A DNA stretch of 64,000 bases from NCBI GenBank assembly GCA_014529385.2, contig CM043961.1:14520978-14584977 (forward strand), read 5' to 3'. Position 1 is the first letter of the stretch. Every line of letters begins with the position of its first letter. Shown in pieces: positions 39,201 through 49,995 of the stretch. Below the pieces are notes generated by a model, which was not told where the DNA came from, did no database searches, and saw only the letters and a list, made by a program, of their open reading frames with translations. Made by a program: the position numbers and the translations under genes. This DNA comes from Adiantum capillus-veneris. Lineage: Eukaryota > Streptophyta > Polypodiopsida > Polypodiales > Pteridaceae.

Positions 39201-40256
39201 ATGCAAAGGCTATAAACAAGTGGGTTGACTTGTGGAAAACGGAAAAGGCAAGGCGTTTGCAAGAGAGAGAAGCATGGAAACAAGTACATGGGGGAAGGAG
39301 GGCACTCCCAGTGCCTAAACACCTTGCATGTTTTTTGAATCTCATTAGTGCGGAGTGGATTCATGAGTGAATGATCGAAGCCAAAGCGCACAGAGAAGAC
39401 ATTATCGAGAAATAATGGGAGTATGCATGAGGGTGCGTACCAAAGGTAGACTACTCATATACCTAAACCATATTGTATAGTTTTTTCTTGATTTTATCTT
39501 TGTAATTGATAAAAAACATTTTCCTATTTTGTAGTGCCTTTCTTCTAACTCAATGTGGTCAAAGGGTCGTCACTTTCGTGCGCATGACATTGAAGAGCTT
39601 AGAACCACCATGGATTCTGACATCATGGGCAACTTTGACACAGATGGTGATGAGTCGAGGTACTCTTGAACCATTGAAAGGATACTAAAGGTAGAACCTT
39701 TCATACCTTCATCTTCAAGTGCAAGTGTATTGAAAATGTGTCTAGAGGACATGAGAATGGCCTCTACATGGTAGACTCTAGTGTGCAGCATACATGGAGG
39801 TATGACAATTTGGTTTTTTCATGCAATCGTGAGCAGTGATTGACTAGATTTTTTATTCTTATTTTCTTGTACCATTAATTATATCAATATTACTCAATTT
39901 GAGCTTCTCTTCTATAGGTCATCTATATCCCAGCAATCCACCAACCAATACTTTGGTTTGTAATTCTCGTAACACCTCGGGGGACAACCATTTTTTCTAC
40001 TAATGAAGTGGAGACCATCGTTGACCCTCTTTCACCTCCTACTTTGGATGAGGGGGAGACAGAGGAGAGGGACATCAATGATTCAAGTCCGTCGGCCGCA
40101 AGTCTTAGCGAGGATGATTGTCATGATGATGAACATGATGAGATGGAGGATGAAGAATTTGAATATGATGAAGTCAACGCATCCACAAACAATAATTCTA
40201 TTTCTCTGTTTATTGATTTAGGAGCCATGGGCTTAGAATTGGATGATGCTTCTTGA
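36300..40256 (+). pseudogene. CACTA (En/Spm) TNP2-type transposase, unit 2, decayed but nearly full length
   Basis: Segments of the family appear in the usual order. A cysteine-containing region with ILYHNEHAHATSCPVCGEAHY lies at about 37,160-37,230. The TNP2 core (Transposase_21) has LRLASDGVKRFG, WSTWPIVIVHYNIPPW, then NIDVYLEPLIKELQELW (37,440-37,670), RTMHKYPSLGE, GFSTSGHDACP, DPMHVFKNV and YGLKSHD (to about 38,465). A DUF4218-like segment AFCPSVLLDQIHFLVHVVEE is at about 38,840-39,060. A DUF4216-like segment TIERILKVEPF is near 39,670, and an acidic tail ends at 40,256. Likely introns: 36,953-37,041, about 37,757-37,842, and 39,446-39,534. Stop codons and frame changes interrupt it, for example the stop after LEDMRMASTW. 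The enzyme would cut and join CACTA ends. Terminal repeats were not found. Confidence 0.82.
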
Positions 40257-40449
40257 AGGGATTTTTTGGAAGATGTACTACAAGAGGTTCTTCATATTAG
40301 CAATGCTAGCAGTGCGACGCTCAAATGAAAAAATCCAATACGTCGCTATGGTTGCTGCTATATTATTTGTTGCATAACAACGATCATAACGATGCTCATA
40401 GTAGTGACGATCATAGTGACGCCGATAGGGTAAAAAAATAAATCGACAA

Positions 40450-40485
40450 CACCAAAACCTCGGATCTCAGATCTAAGTTTTGGTG
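40450..40485. repeat. Inverted repeat with 9-bp arms
   Basis: CACCAAAAC (40,450-40,458) and GTTTTGGTG (40,477-40,485) are perfect inverted copies around an 18-base loop that itself contains GGATCTCAGATCT. It lies between the CACTA unit and a long (CT)n tract. Function unknown. Confidence 0.6.
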
Positions 40486-40509
40486 CTCTAGCAAAACAGG
40501 TATACTCGC

Positions 40510-40511
<2 letters not shown>

Positions 40512-40604
<93 letters not shown>

Positions 40605-40626
40605 GCTGCGCGCGGCGCGCGCTCCC

Positions 40627-40657
<31 letters not shown>

Positions 40658-40780
40658 ACACGCACACACGAGGGGAGGAAGGAGAGCCAAGTATGCTCCT
40701 TCCCTCTCCTCCCTCTCATGTTCCCTTCCCCTCTTTCTCTCTCTCTCCTCACACACACACACACACACACACATTGTGTC

Positions 40781-40853
<73 letters not shown>
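40512..40853. repeat. Compound microsatellite (CT)n - GC-rich - (C)20 - (CA)n ... (CA)n - (GA)n
   Basis: (CT)n at 40,512-40,602, then a GCGC-rich 20-mer, a run of C at 40,624-40,643 and (CA)n to about 40,661. A second (CA)n lies at about 40,749-40,773 and (GA)n at 40,784-40,853. The outer CT and GA tracts are complementary, so 340 bp could fold back as a large hairpin. Long Ser/Leu and Arg/Glu frames here are repeat by-products. Confidence 0.9.
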
Positions 40854-40856
<3 letters not shown>

Positions 40857-40864
40857 TACACACA

Positions 40865-41350
40865 TGCAGATTTAAGTTAGATTTAAGATTATGTTAGATT
40901 ACATTTAGGTTTAGGCTAGATTTATGTTAGATTTAAGATTATGTTAGACTTAAGGTTAGGTTAGACTTAAGGTTACGTTAGACTTAAGGTTAGGTTAGAT
41001 ATAAAATTAGATTAGACTTAGGTTTATGTTAGATTTTAGATTAGGTTAAGATTTGGGGATTAGATTAGACTTAAGATTAGGTTAGACTACATTTAAGTTA
41101 GATTTACGCTAGATTACATTTAGGTTTAGGCTAGATTTATGTTAGATTACATTTAAATTAGATTCTAGTTGAATTTAAGATTAGGTTAGATTACATTTAG
41201 GTTTAGGTTAGATTTTTGTTAGATTTAAGATTAGGGTAAGATTAAGGTTAGGTTAGACTTAAGATTAGGTTAGATTAGGATTAGATTAGATTCAGGTTTA
41301 GGTTAGATTTAAGATTAGATTTTGGATTTAGTTTTTATATTAAAGTTTAC
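40865..41350. repeat. Degenerate TTAGG-like minisatellite, copy 1
   Basis: Nearly 500 bp are built from variants of GGTTAGACTTAA and TTAGATTTAAGATTAGG. A longer unit, TTAGATTACATTTAGGTTTA, recurs near 40,895, 41,110 and 41,190. Strand composition is strongly biased (almost no C). The words resemble but do not equal the plant telomere repeat TTTAGGG. Confidence 0.82.
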
Positions 41351-42560
41351 CTTCAGGGTTATGGTTTAGATTTAGAGTTAGGCCAATGGTGATCCCTCTC
41401 TTCCTCTCCATGGATGCGGCATTAAGATGATGGAAATCTTTCAATGACATGATACTCAAATTGGAGGCATACATTTAATGTGCACAATAATCCCTAGAAC
41501 AAGGCGCTATTGTGAAGAGATGTTAAGCTGTTGTGAAGAGATGTTAGTCTCGGTGTTTTCCCTTGTTTTAGCTCCTATTTATGCTTCTACTATGTTGTCT
41601 AGTATATTTGCAATGCAAAATCAATGTGTAATGCTAGTGGACTCTAAACTAAGTGCAAAACAAATTAAGAAATAAAGACTTGAAATGTGTGTATCTAAAA
41701 ATAAAAAATTATATGAGTCTGTAACCTTTGGCATGAGTGGGATCTTTCTCATCAATTCACCCACTTGGTGTAATCATATACATGCTACCTTTAGTTATCT
41801 ATTAGAGATTTTAGGGCATGTCAATGAAGAGGGAGTTGCAGCTAAGCTCAATGCTTTGCCCAAAGAGCAAGCACTAGGTACACAACAATATGTATATTCC
41901 CATTAGGATGTGACACCTATTAACTCGTCCACTAACCATGTTCAATTAGCTCAAAAAAGGGGTAGGCAATGCCATAATTTGAGAGATTTTTTGTGCCAAT
42001 TTGATATTTCCCTACCTATAGATATTGCTTGGTACCTTTGTGTACCTTAGGCCTCCCATTGAACCACTGACACTGATTGAACTTATGCTTTCTTTAGTTG
42101 AATTTTCATATTGTACAAGGTGACTAATGACTCAAAGATTGATTCTTCTTATGTTAGATTCAAGATTAGATTAGATTTAGGTTTATGTTAGATTTAAATT
42201 TAGATTATATTTAGATTTATGTTAGATTTAAGATTAGGGTAAGATTTAAGATTAGGTCAGATTTAAGATTAGATTAGATTTAGGTTTATGTTAGATTGAG
42301 ATTGAGGTTAGATTTAAGATTAGGTTAGATTTCAGATTATATTTTGGATTTAGTTTTTACATTAAAGTTTACCATCAAAATTACGGTTTAAATTTAGAGT
42401 TAGACCAATGGTAATTCCTCTCTTTCTCTCTACAAATGCGGCATTAAGTTGGAAAGCTTTCAACGGCATGATACTCATATTGGAGGTAGACATGTAATGT
42501 TCACAGTAATCTCTCAAACAAGGAGCTTCTATGAAGAGATGTTCAGCTGGCATGAATTGC
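41270..42560. repeat. Duplicated segment, offset about 1 kb
   Basis: About 41,280-41,550 and 42,300-42,555 are diverged copies. Both pass from the TTAGATT minisatellite through GTTTTTA...TTAAAGTTTACC, TTTAGAGTTAG, CCAATGGT, GCGGCATTAAG and CATGATACTCA to GAAGAGATGTT. The DNA between them (about 41,560-42,140) has a few short frames and nothing I recognise. Confidence 0.78.
42143..42360. repeat. Degenerate TTAGG-like minisatellite, copy 2
   Basis: The same TTAGATT/AAGATTAGG words as at 40,865-41,350, again leading into the shared GTTTTTACATTAAAGTTTACC flank. Confidence 0.8.
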
Positions 42561-42765
42561 TACAGCTAAAGAATAGGCAAAGGGGTTTTGTCCACTACAT
42601 GCATTGTCATGTAGACGTGGGTGTACATATTTCACGTACCCACAAATATAGGCATTGACCAATAAAGACGAGATTATAACCCGGTGGTTTTGATCTTCGT
42701 GCACCTCTAGACCAAGGTGTGGGGGGATCGGACATGAGTAGAGAATGGGTAGTTTACAATGTGAT

Positions 42766-42870
<105 letters not shown>

Positions 42871-42919
42871 AATAGAAGATTAAATTTATGTCCAAGTTTG
42901 AAGGTTTTTACATTCATTA

Positions 42920-44345
42920 TGAGTAGTGACGACGATGTGGGGTCATCCAACCAAAACACCTATCTCTCAACAAGGATCTTATGTCCTTGTAATCAATGCA
43001 AATGTTGTGCGACTGCGGACAAGATGCATTTCTTTGTAGCACGTTCGTAAATTTGGTGAGTTGGACCCATCTATTTTAGATTGAGTTGTTTCCAATTACA
43101 ACTCGTCGAACTCTGACACTAGTATTAGAGTCCCTAGTTTACATTGGAGAGTGGCTAGACGGATTTGATAAAGCCCAAGACACACTATGGAGAACCATAG
43201 ATGATGAGCGCATATTTGGGATTGTCATGTGAAATCTCAATGTTGATAAAAAAAATGACGAAAGATCTAGAGGCTAAAATCAATTGATTTTGCATGCTTC
43301 ACAATCCAGTGATGCAAAAGTGGATTTCACAATACGATGATGCAAAGCAAGAGCAACAAAGAGCACGAATCGAGTGGAGACAGGGAAGACAACTACCAAT
43401 GCATTATCCGGCAGGTCTGGAGAGCCTACCAACATTCATGAGCTTAATATGGTTGCACAACCAATTGAAAAGCACACAACAGTGCGAACAAGTGATTGAG
43501 GAGGAGTGGGAGTACTCTCGGGGTTGCACGACCAAGGTATGTTTGCAATGTCGACTCGTGGCTTTTTGGATGTTTGGATGGCCACTCATAATCCTTGTTG
43601 GTTTTAGTATAAGTCATACACAGTAGCATGGTGTAAAGGTTGACATTTTAGGGTGGAACAGATCGACAAAAAATGTTATACACAAGATTGTGGAATCATG
43701 GAAAATCTGAACAGTGTAGTCGACGACGATCCTCTGATGTAGATCTTGTGGTGGTGGAACTCACTTACTTTAGCACGCTACAAGAGATTTTGGGGATCGC
43801 TTATACAGGATTTTTTGTGGATTCGTATGACGTGCAATGGTTCAAGATAAACCTGGAGGGTCACAATGCTACTGTGCGTAGAAGAGTCAGGTTTCCTTGA
43901 GGTGGATTCAAATACAAAATGGATCGACCTAAGAGACACTTTCGTAGTAGCCGAGCATTGTGAAGGGGCATGTCTATAAATATTTAACATCCAATTTTAG
44001 AGGATTGGTGGTCTGGAAGCACTCATGTAAGTTATGTGGCTCTTATAGGTGATAATTCATCCTACAAAATTTGCATCAAATTGGTGGTATGTCATAGAGT
44101 AGCCCCTCGTAGTACACGGACATATGAGGACTACCATGTGCCAATCATAGTGGCATCAGTGGAGGAGATCGAAGAGATAATGAGTCAAGAGCCGCTGAGT
44201 GCAAGATGAGCCTGGCACTACTACTCTCTATGGGATGCATGTAGAGGATCTACAAAATGAAACGGAGGACATCTACCTAAATGGAGAGCTCTATATAGAC
44301 ATAGGGAGTTATGCTGATTTATACGAGGATGAGAGAGAGACCTCT
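42920..44345 (+). pseudogene. Diverged CACTA-type transposase remnant
   Basis: Three pieces suggest a second TNP2-type family. At 42,920-43,050 the frame reads SSDDDVGSSNQNTY...ILCPCNQCKC, a Cys-rich start like the transposase-associated domain. At 43,294-43,560 ESLPTFMSLIWLHNQL...EQVIEEEWEYSRGCTTKV matches the pre-DUF4216 segment of the 28.6 and 39.3 kb units (EEEWEYSRGC against KEWEYARGC). At 43,740-43,900 YFSTLQEILGIAYTGF...VQWFKINLEGHN resembles DUF4216. No TNP2 core was seen here. Stop codons break every frame, for instance after RRRVRFP at 43,900. A domesticated, now dead, host gene is a less likely alternative. Confidence 0.55.
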
Positions 44346-44689
44346 TAAGGCCATAAACATTGTATTTGAGCAATTTTTCTCCTTTTTATAATATATATTG
44401 TATTCACGTGGAGATTTGTCCATTATTGTCTATATGCTATACTTGAGAAACTTAAATTGTGTTTAATCAAATTATAACTTGTGCAGATTTTCTTCTGCAT
44501 TCATCAATAAGATTTAATGTTCGTGTGTCACCCAACAGAAGAGGTGGTACGAAAAGCGTCATCACTCTGGAGCCCCGTCGTGTCGTTCCACTCCTTCAAC
44601 ATCTCCCCCTGTTTTAGAGAATTCAATGCGCTCTGAGAGTTTGATTTCGATGAGATGATCTACACTCTCTTCTAGGCACCAATGCTCTA

Positions 44690-44779
44690 GTGGTGGCGGT
44701 GATGGTTGCTATGGAGATGCCACCACTCAAACTTCAACACCGCCTCATAGTCGGCAAGGCTCCTTACCTTCCCCTTGTT

Positions 44780-44811
<32 letters not shown>

Positions 44812-45032
44812 CACTAGCCATGGCATCACCATCTACGCCAGGTTTTGCGCGGCTATCGGCCGTTCCTGGCTACACATCACTCGCTACTCCTCCACGAGTC
44901 ACCCCAGTCAACACTCCTCGCTTTGGGGCCTGGACTCTAGTGGAGACACCTGTCATCCATACCCCCATCGAGATGCCACTTGATATGCCACTCGCGACCC
45001 CTGTCGAGACACCCAGGTTTATGCGTCACTAG
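44690..45032 (+). other. Ser/Thr-Pro-rich frame with a 29-base C run
   Basis: A frame from 44,775 reads through (C)29 (44,782-44,810) as polyproline. It then gives TPGFARLSAVPGY and repeated TP-containing units (TPRFGAWTLVETPVIHTP, EMPLDMPLATPVETPRF) to a stop near 45,030. The TP periodicity suggests a once-coding low-complexity stretch rather than noise, but no start, domain or partner exon is clear. It may belong to the neighbouring CACTA remnant. Confidence 0.3.
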
Positions 45033-45341
45033 CGAGAGTGCTTACCGTACTAAGTCCACATCAATGGCTGCATGATCTTGGATGACGATGGCAAGAAGGT
45101 GATATCGTGTTGTCGTGCGGTGGCATGTGCATAATGTGAAAACTATAATATCTACCTCACTCTCAATGCTTTTTCTATGTGGGACCGAATGCTATAATGT
45201 ACATAATGTCATATATGCAAAAACAGACGCCACGGTTCTAGTCATGTACATACCTTTTCGAGCGGGCGAGGCCCTAGATGTGGCACTATGGAATGTTTTT
45301 TCACATAAATATATATCTTTTTTTCTTTAGAAATGTACAAA

Positions 45342-46141
45342 TGTCAAGTGTATCAAAGTGGCACGCTCGTTTTGCCTAGAAAGTTCAATGCGGGCAATCT
45401 CGGCCAAAAATACCAGGTTTCGTGCGCGGGCATAAAAGGCGTGTCCAAAGTGACTACCAAGTGGGAGAATGAGGTTCAATGTAAAAATTCATCCCAGTGA
45501 GATTTTTCCACAACTTTAGGGATTTTTCCTAGCTCGTTTGGGCTTTTTACGGACAAAAATGGGTATTTTTTTGGGCTAAAAATGGCCATAAAATGGTCAA
45601 ACATAGCCTACAAATAGCTCAAAATTTCACATCAAATATGGTTCCATCTTTTCTCAAGTTGTTTGGAAAATTTTAGAGCAAAGAATGAGCTCATTTGGGC
45701 ACATGAGCAAGGAGATACAACCATTCCTTTACAGGGTGCTAGCGCAGTCCCGTGCTGTTTCCACTACATGGTTGAGGCTGTGCAGCCTCCAATTAGGGTT
45801 TTCCCTCCTCAAATAACTATTTGGGCTTATTGAATTAAGTATTTAAGCTTCCATAAAATGGTCATGATAAAGAATCAAAGCATAAGGTTAGGGTTTTTAA
45901 CAGGTCGAATGAGCACTGCATCTGTGCAATTTAGGAGCGAGGCTACACCTAATCTTCACACACACAAGAGTTTTGAGTTAATATTGGTTCTTTTACAAAG
46001 TGGATCTTTCATGGCTTGAGTTTTTTTATTTTTTAGTGTGTTCTTAGCTTCAAATCATCTATGACTTGCTTGATTTTGCTACAAATCCTCACAGTCAGAG
46101 GCCCGACACTTTCCTAGTCGCACTGCGCACTTCTTTTCACA
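45342..46141 (+). repeat. Putative 5' LTR of Ty3/gypsy element C
   Basis: The sequence ends TTTTCACA at 46,141, immediately followed by TTTTTGGTGAACCCGACGC, laid out like a primer-binding site (TGG start). A TG start at 45,342 would give an 800-bp LTR; that start is a guess. No matching 3' LTR was found after the integrase end at about 53,540. Confidence 0.45.
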
Positions 46142-48534
46142 TTTTTGGTGAACCCGACGCAAAGTAGGCTAGGGTGAGGGTTCAAAAGCTTCATTGAAGG
46201 TCTCAAAAAAAAAAATTAAAGCTATGAAATAACAAGAGCAACAGGGGGTTTGGTTTGATCAAGTCACAATGCAAATGTTTCAAGTCTTTGCAGTGTTTAT
46301 GCAGCAGCAACAAGCTGCGGAAAGGAGGGAGCTTTCCTCAACCAAAGTGCTTTAATGTGTGGTGAATAAAATGGACCAATTTAAAGGTAAATATGTAACA
46401 AAGTATCTTTGCGAATATGTAAAGGAGATGGAGCTTCATCGAGTGCCCGAAGCAGAGATGGTGCAAAGTTTTGAACTTGCTGTGGTTCCTGAGATCAAAG
46501 AGCATGTAAGGGGAATTAAAAATGAGCATGTGGAAACTTGGGAAGCATTCAAATTAGCCTTAAAGGAAGATTATTTTATGGAAGACTCTGAAAGGGTGAC
46601 AAAGAGGACTTTTTTAGAGTGGGTAGTAAGGCTAAAAGAGGGTCTTTCGCCTACGGAACTGCTAAGGGAATTTGAACACCGATATGATCAATTGTCAAGG
46701 ATTCAAAAGGCTACACTAAACTCAAAGAAGACAGAGCTCTTTTTGCAAGCCATAGGTAAAGAGATTCAAGAGAATCTAGATCTACTACTTAAGGATAAGG
46801 ATTTGGAACAGGGTTTGAAGACTGATTGGAATGAGGTTGAGGATGCAATTTCACTGCTAGCTAAGTGACAACGACGGAGAGACAAGATGATAGTTAACCC
46901 TACTCAATCCCCAAGTGTTCCTGTCAGTCCCATAAATCCTGTTATTGTGGTTCCCAAGAGTGACAAGTTCATTCTAGATGATATTGTCAAGGGAATGCAA
47001 GAGCTCAAGTTAAAGCTTACAAGGCTAGAAGAAAAGGGGCAACCATCAGGACAATCTACAAGGCAAAGACCTCAAAATAGAGAAGGCTTTGTAAATAGAT
47101 GCATATACTGTGATAGTACTGACCATGGAAGGAGGGATTGTGAAAGTTTTAAAGACGCTTTGATAAAGGATCTTGTTTTCTTTAAAGATGGAAAAATTCA
47201 CCTAAATGAAATAGGTAAGCTCTTGGGATCAAATTTTGGCCAAGGTGGGATGAAGAAGCTAGTTGAGGACATGGCTACTAGCCATGCCATCTCAATGGTT
47301 GAGGCAGCTACCTATGGGTTGAAGGTGGAGTCTATAAAGCAAAGAGGAGTCAAGGTTGGAGAAGAAGCATCTAGTGGTATTGGAGAGCTATGGCCATGCG
47401 CTATAGAATTTTCTATGAAGGGTAAAATTATTATAGAGGTTTTACATGAAGCTGGAGACTCCATTCGGCTACAAACAGGTTGGAATGACCATGTGGACTC
47501 TTTGTCAGTGCATGCATACATTTCCAAATGTCAATCCAATGAGGCCATTGTCGAAGAGAAATCTATGCATGATAATGGGGATGAAGGGCCTTCAAAATGG
47601 GTGACAAGGAGTGGACGCAGAAATGACACAGTTCCTCCTAGATTACCTTCCCCCCAACAAATGCCCGTCCCCGAAGTTCCTTTGCAAAAAGCCTCTAAAG
47701 AAAAGAAGAAGGAAGCAAAAAAATCCAAAGCAAAGGGTTTGGCCTACAAACTTCAATCCTATATAGAGGCGACAACTGATATCAAAAAGGTTTTGGAAGA
47801 GAGGATTTTGAATAATAAGGTGGAATTTACCCTCGGTGAGGTCCTTTGAATAGCAAAGAGGGAGTTTCATGAAGAAATAATTGATATCATAAAGAGGAAG
47901 CGGCAGTCTCTTATTGAATCTATCCATGTACAGGGTGAAGAAGATACTGTAAATGTACAAGGAGTACAGGTCTATGGTGAGCAAGGTGATCAAACTATTG
48001 CTGGATGCTACAAGTCTAGAGGAGGAGGAAAACAAGTTCGCTTCTTGGATGATGAAGATGAAGCTGAGACCACTCACAAGAGTTACTACTTGAAGAGTCA
48101 TTGGGCAAGAGCAGCTATTGAGACCTTAGTAAATGTGGGAGACTTAGAAGAGCCATACATTGCGTTGATAGATCATGGGTTAGAAATTAGCCTTATGTCA
48201 AAGAGTCTTTATCAAAAAGGAAAATGGCCAATTGATATAAATCATGAATGGATGATTTGTGAAGCAAACAACTCATCACGGAGCTGTACGGAGCTTGTCC
48301 AAATGTAAAGGTGACTATAGGGGAACCAAGGTACTCTTATCCATGGGCAACCATACATCACTGCTACTCACGTGGAAACCAAGGTAATGGATGATGGGCT
48401 GGCTTATGCTAGTGTCATAATAGCTAATATCTAATTCTCCTAAATGATTTTCTCATGTTAAACTGATCATCTAATATGGGTAACTGCCAGTGGAGAAAAA
48501 GCTAGAGTATTGGTTAAGCTTGCAGACCGGCCAC

Positions 48535-48576
48535 AATAGGGATCCAAAGGAGGGAAAATAGGGATCCAAAGGAGGG
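48535..48576. repeat. Short tandem repeat, 22-bp unit, two copies
   Basis: AATAGGGATCCAAAGGAGGG occurs twice (48,535-48,554 and 48,557-48,576) just upstream of the inserted LTR. Confidence 0.85.
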
Positions 48577-48606
48577 TTCCATCTACAAAAGAGCAATGTG
48601 AAACAA

Positions 48607-49995
48607 TGGGCTTTTAATACCCTAAAGTTCAGCCCATTAAGACTTCCAAAATGCTAAGGTTCCAAAATTCAAAGGTTGTGTCCAAGGTCAAACACTTAGG
48701 AATATTGGATGATTTGTGTGTATACCAAAAGTCTTCACAACTCCTACAAAGGAGGGGGCGAGCCTTGCAAGTAGTGGATGAGAGAGAAACACACACACAC
48801 ACACACACACATTCACAAGCCTCCTTTACACAAAGGGAATGAGGGACACATGTCAACTCTCTAGGCCAGATGCCCACAAGGTGTACTCAAATCCTTTGGA
48901 TGGCCATGGAGGTGGACAAATGAGAATTAAGCTAGAGTAAATCTAGTTGAATTAATTTAAAAACACTTAAAAAAGAACCAATAAGAATTAAGCTCTCTAG
49001 AAGACTATTGGACAGTGTCCCAAGGGGTCCAATGAGCATTCAGCAGCTCAATGGCTTGCCTGATTCCTATGGGCCAGGAGACAAAGGGGTCCAATGAGAG
49101 TTTAGTTGCATTAATTAATTACCTAAAGCTCTCACAAAAGGGGAAAGGGGACACATGTCAGAAGACTATCACTTATGCTCCTTAAATCCTATTGGCTAAG
49201 CCTGGAGAGGTCCAATGGGGTGGTTGCATGAGCAAATAGCAAGAGGGGTTGACCAAGAGATAGAGGGGGCTGAATTTCAAAGGAATTATGGAATATACAC
49301 TCACACTAACTCATGTGTGAAGCAAGAAGAGACTCTCTCTCCTTCTCAAGCTTTAATGGAAAGCTTATCACCTACTCCAAGCTTGTGAGAAGGGAGACCT
49401 ACACCAACAACTCTTGGCTTTGTGATGCAAATCCAACCAAGAGCCAAGCTTCAATGCATCCTCATCTCTTTACTAAGCTATGCTATGCTAATGTGAATGA
49501 TTATGTGAGGAGATGTACATCTTTCTCGTAAGACTACTCCTTCTTCCTGTCAATCTACTCTCATACCCCACTAGCTCTCACCATCTTCGAAGGTGTGTGA
49601 GGTCTTGGGTCTGAGACTGTAAAGGAATTGATGTTGTGTTTTAGTAGTATTTTTCTTAGTGCTTGAAGCTTCCATCTTCATTGCACTAGCTAGTATTGAA
49701 GGAACACAAAGAATTGTATTGTAAAATGTCTCTCTTGAAGGGAGAAACCATAATACAAAGCCTTTTGGAGGGGGGACCGGCTCCATGTAAATCCGGTCCT
49801 CAACTGTTGTCAATAGCTTAATTTCTCTTTGTTTTGAAGTATTGTTCATGCTATCTAACTAGGTGTTATAATTTTTCGTTGCTCTTTCCACCCAAGCACT
49901 CTTGTTATTCTCATTAGGAATCTATTCTAATGAAATGCTCACTATGGTCATGCTATTTTCCGCTACACACAAGTTACTAGGCCATTAAATGTTAC
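48607..49995 (+). repeat. LTR inserted into element C
   Basis: Homologous along its length to 27,199-28,535 and ending in the same TTAAATGTTACA. Coding sequence of element C lies on both sides: protease before it, and frames such as RSKDGKHVVQLLTICLDH from 49,998. It carries no internal retroelement genes, so it is probably a solo LTR left by recombination. An (AC)n microsatellite sits at about 48,787-48,811. No clear target duplication was seen. Confidence 0.75.

Noticed and set aside
40358-40863. Frames of 150-167 codons with Ser-Leu and Arg-Glu repeats
   Set aside because: Entirely produced by the compound microsatellite; both strands give equally long frames.
40865-41350. Interstitial telomere array
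   Set aside because: The exact plant telomere unit TTTAGGG in tandem is not present; words are TTAGATT and AAGATTAGG, so only telomere-like is claimed.
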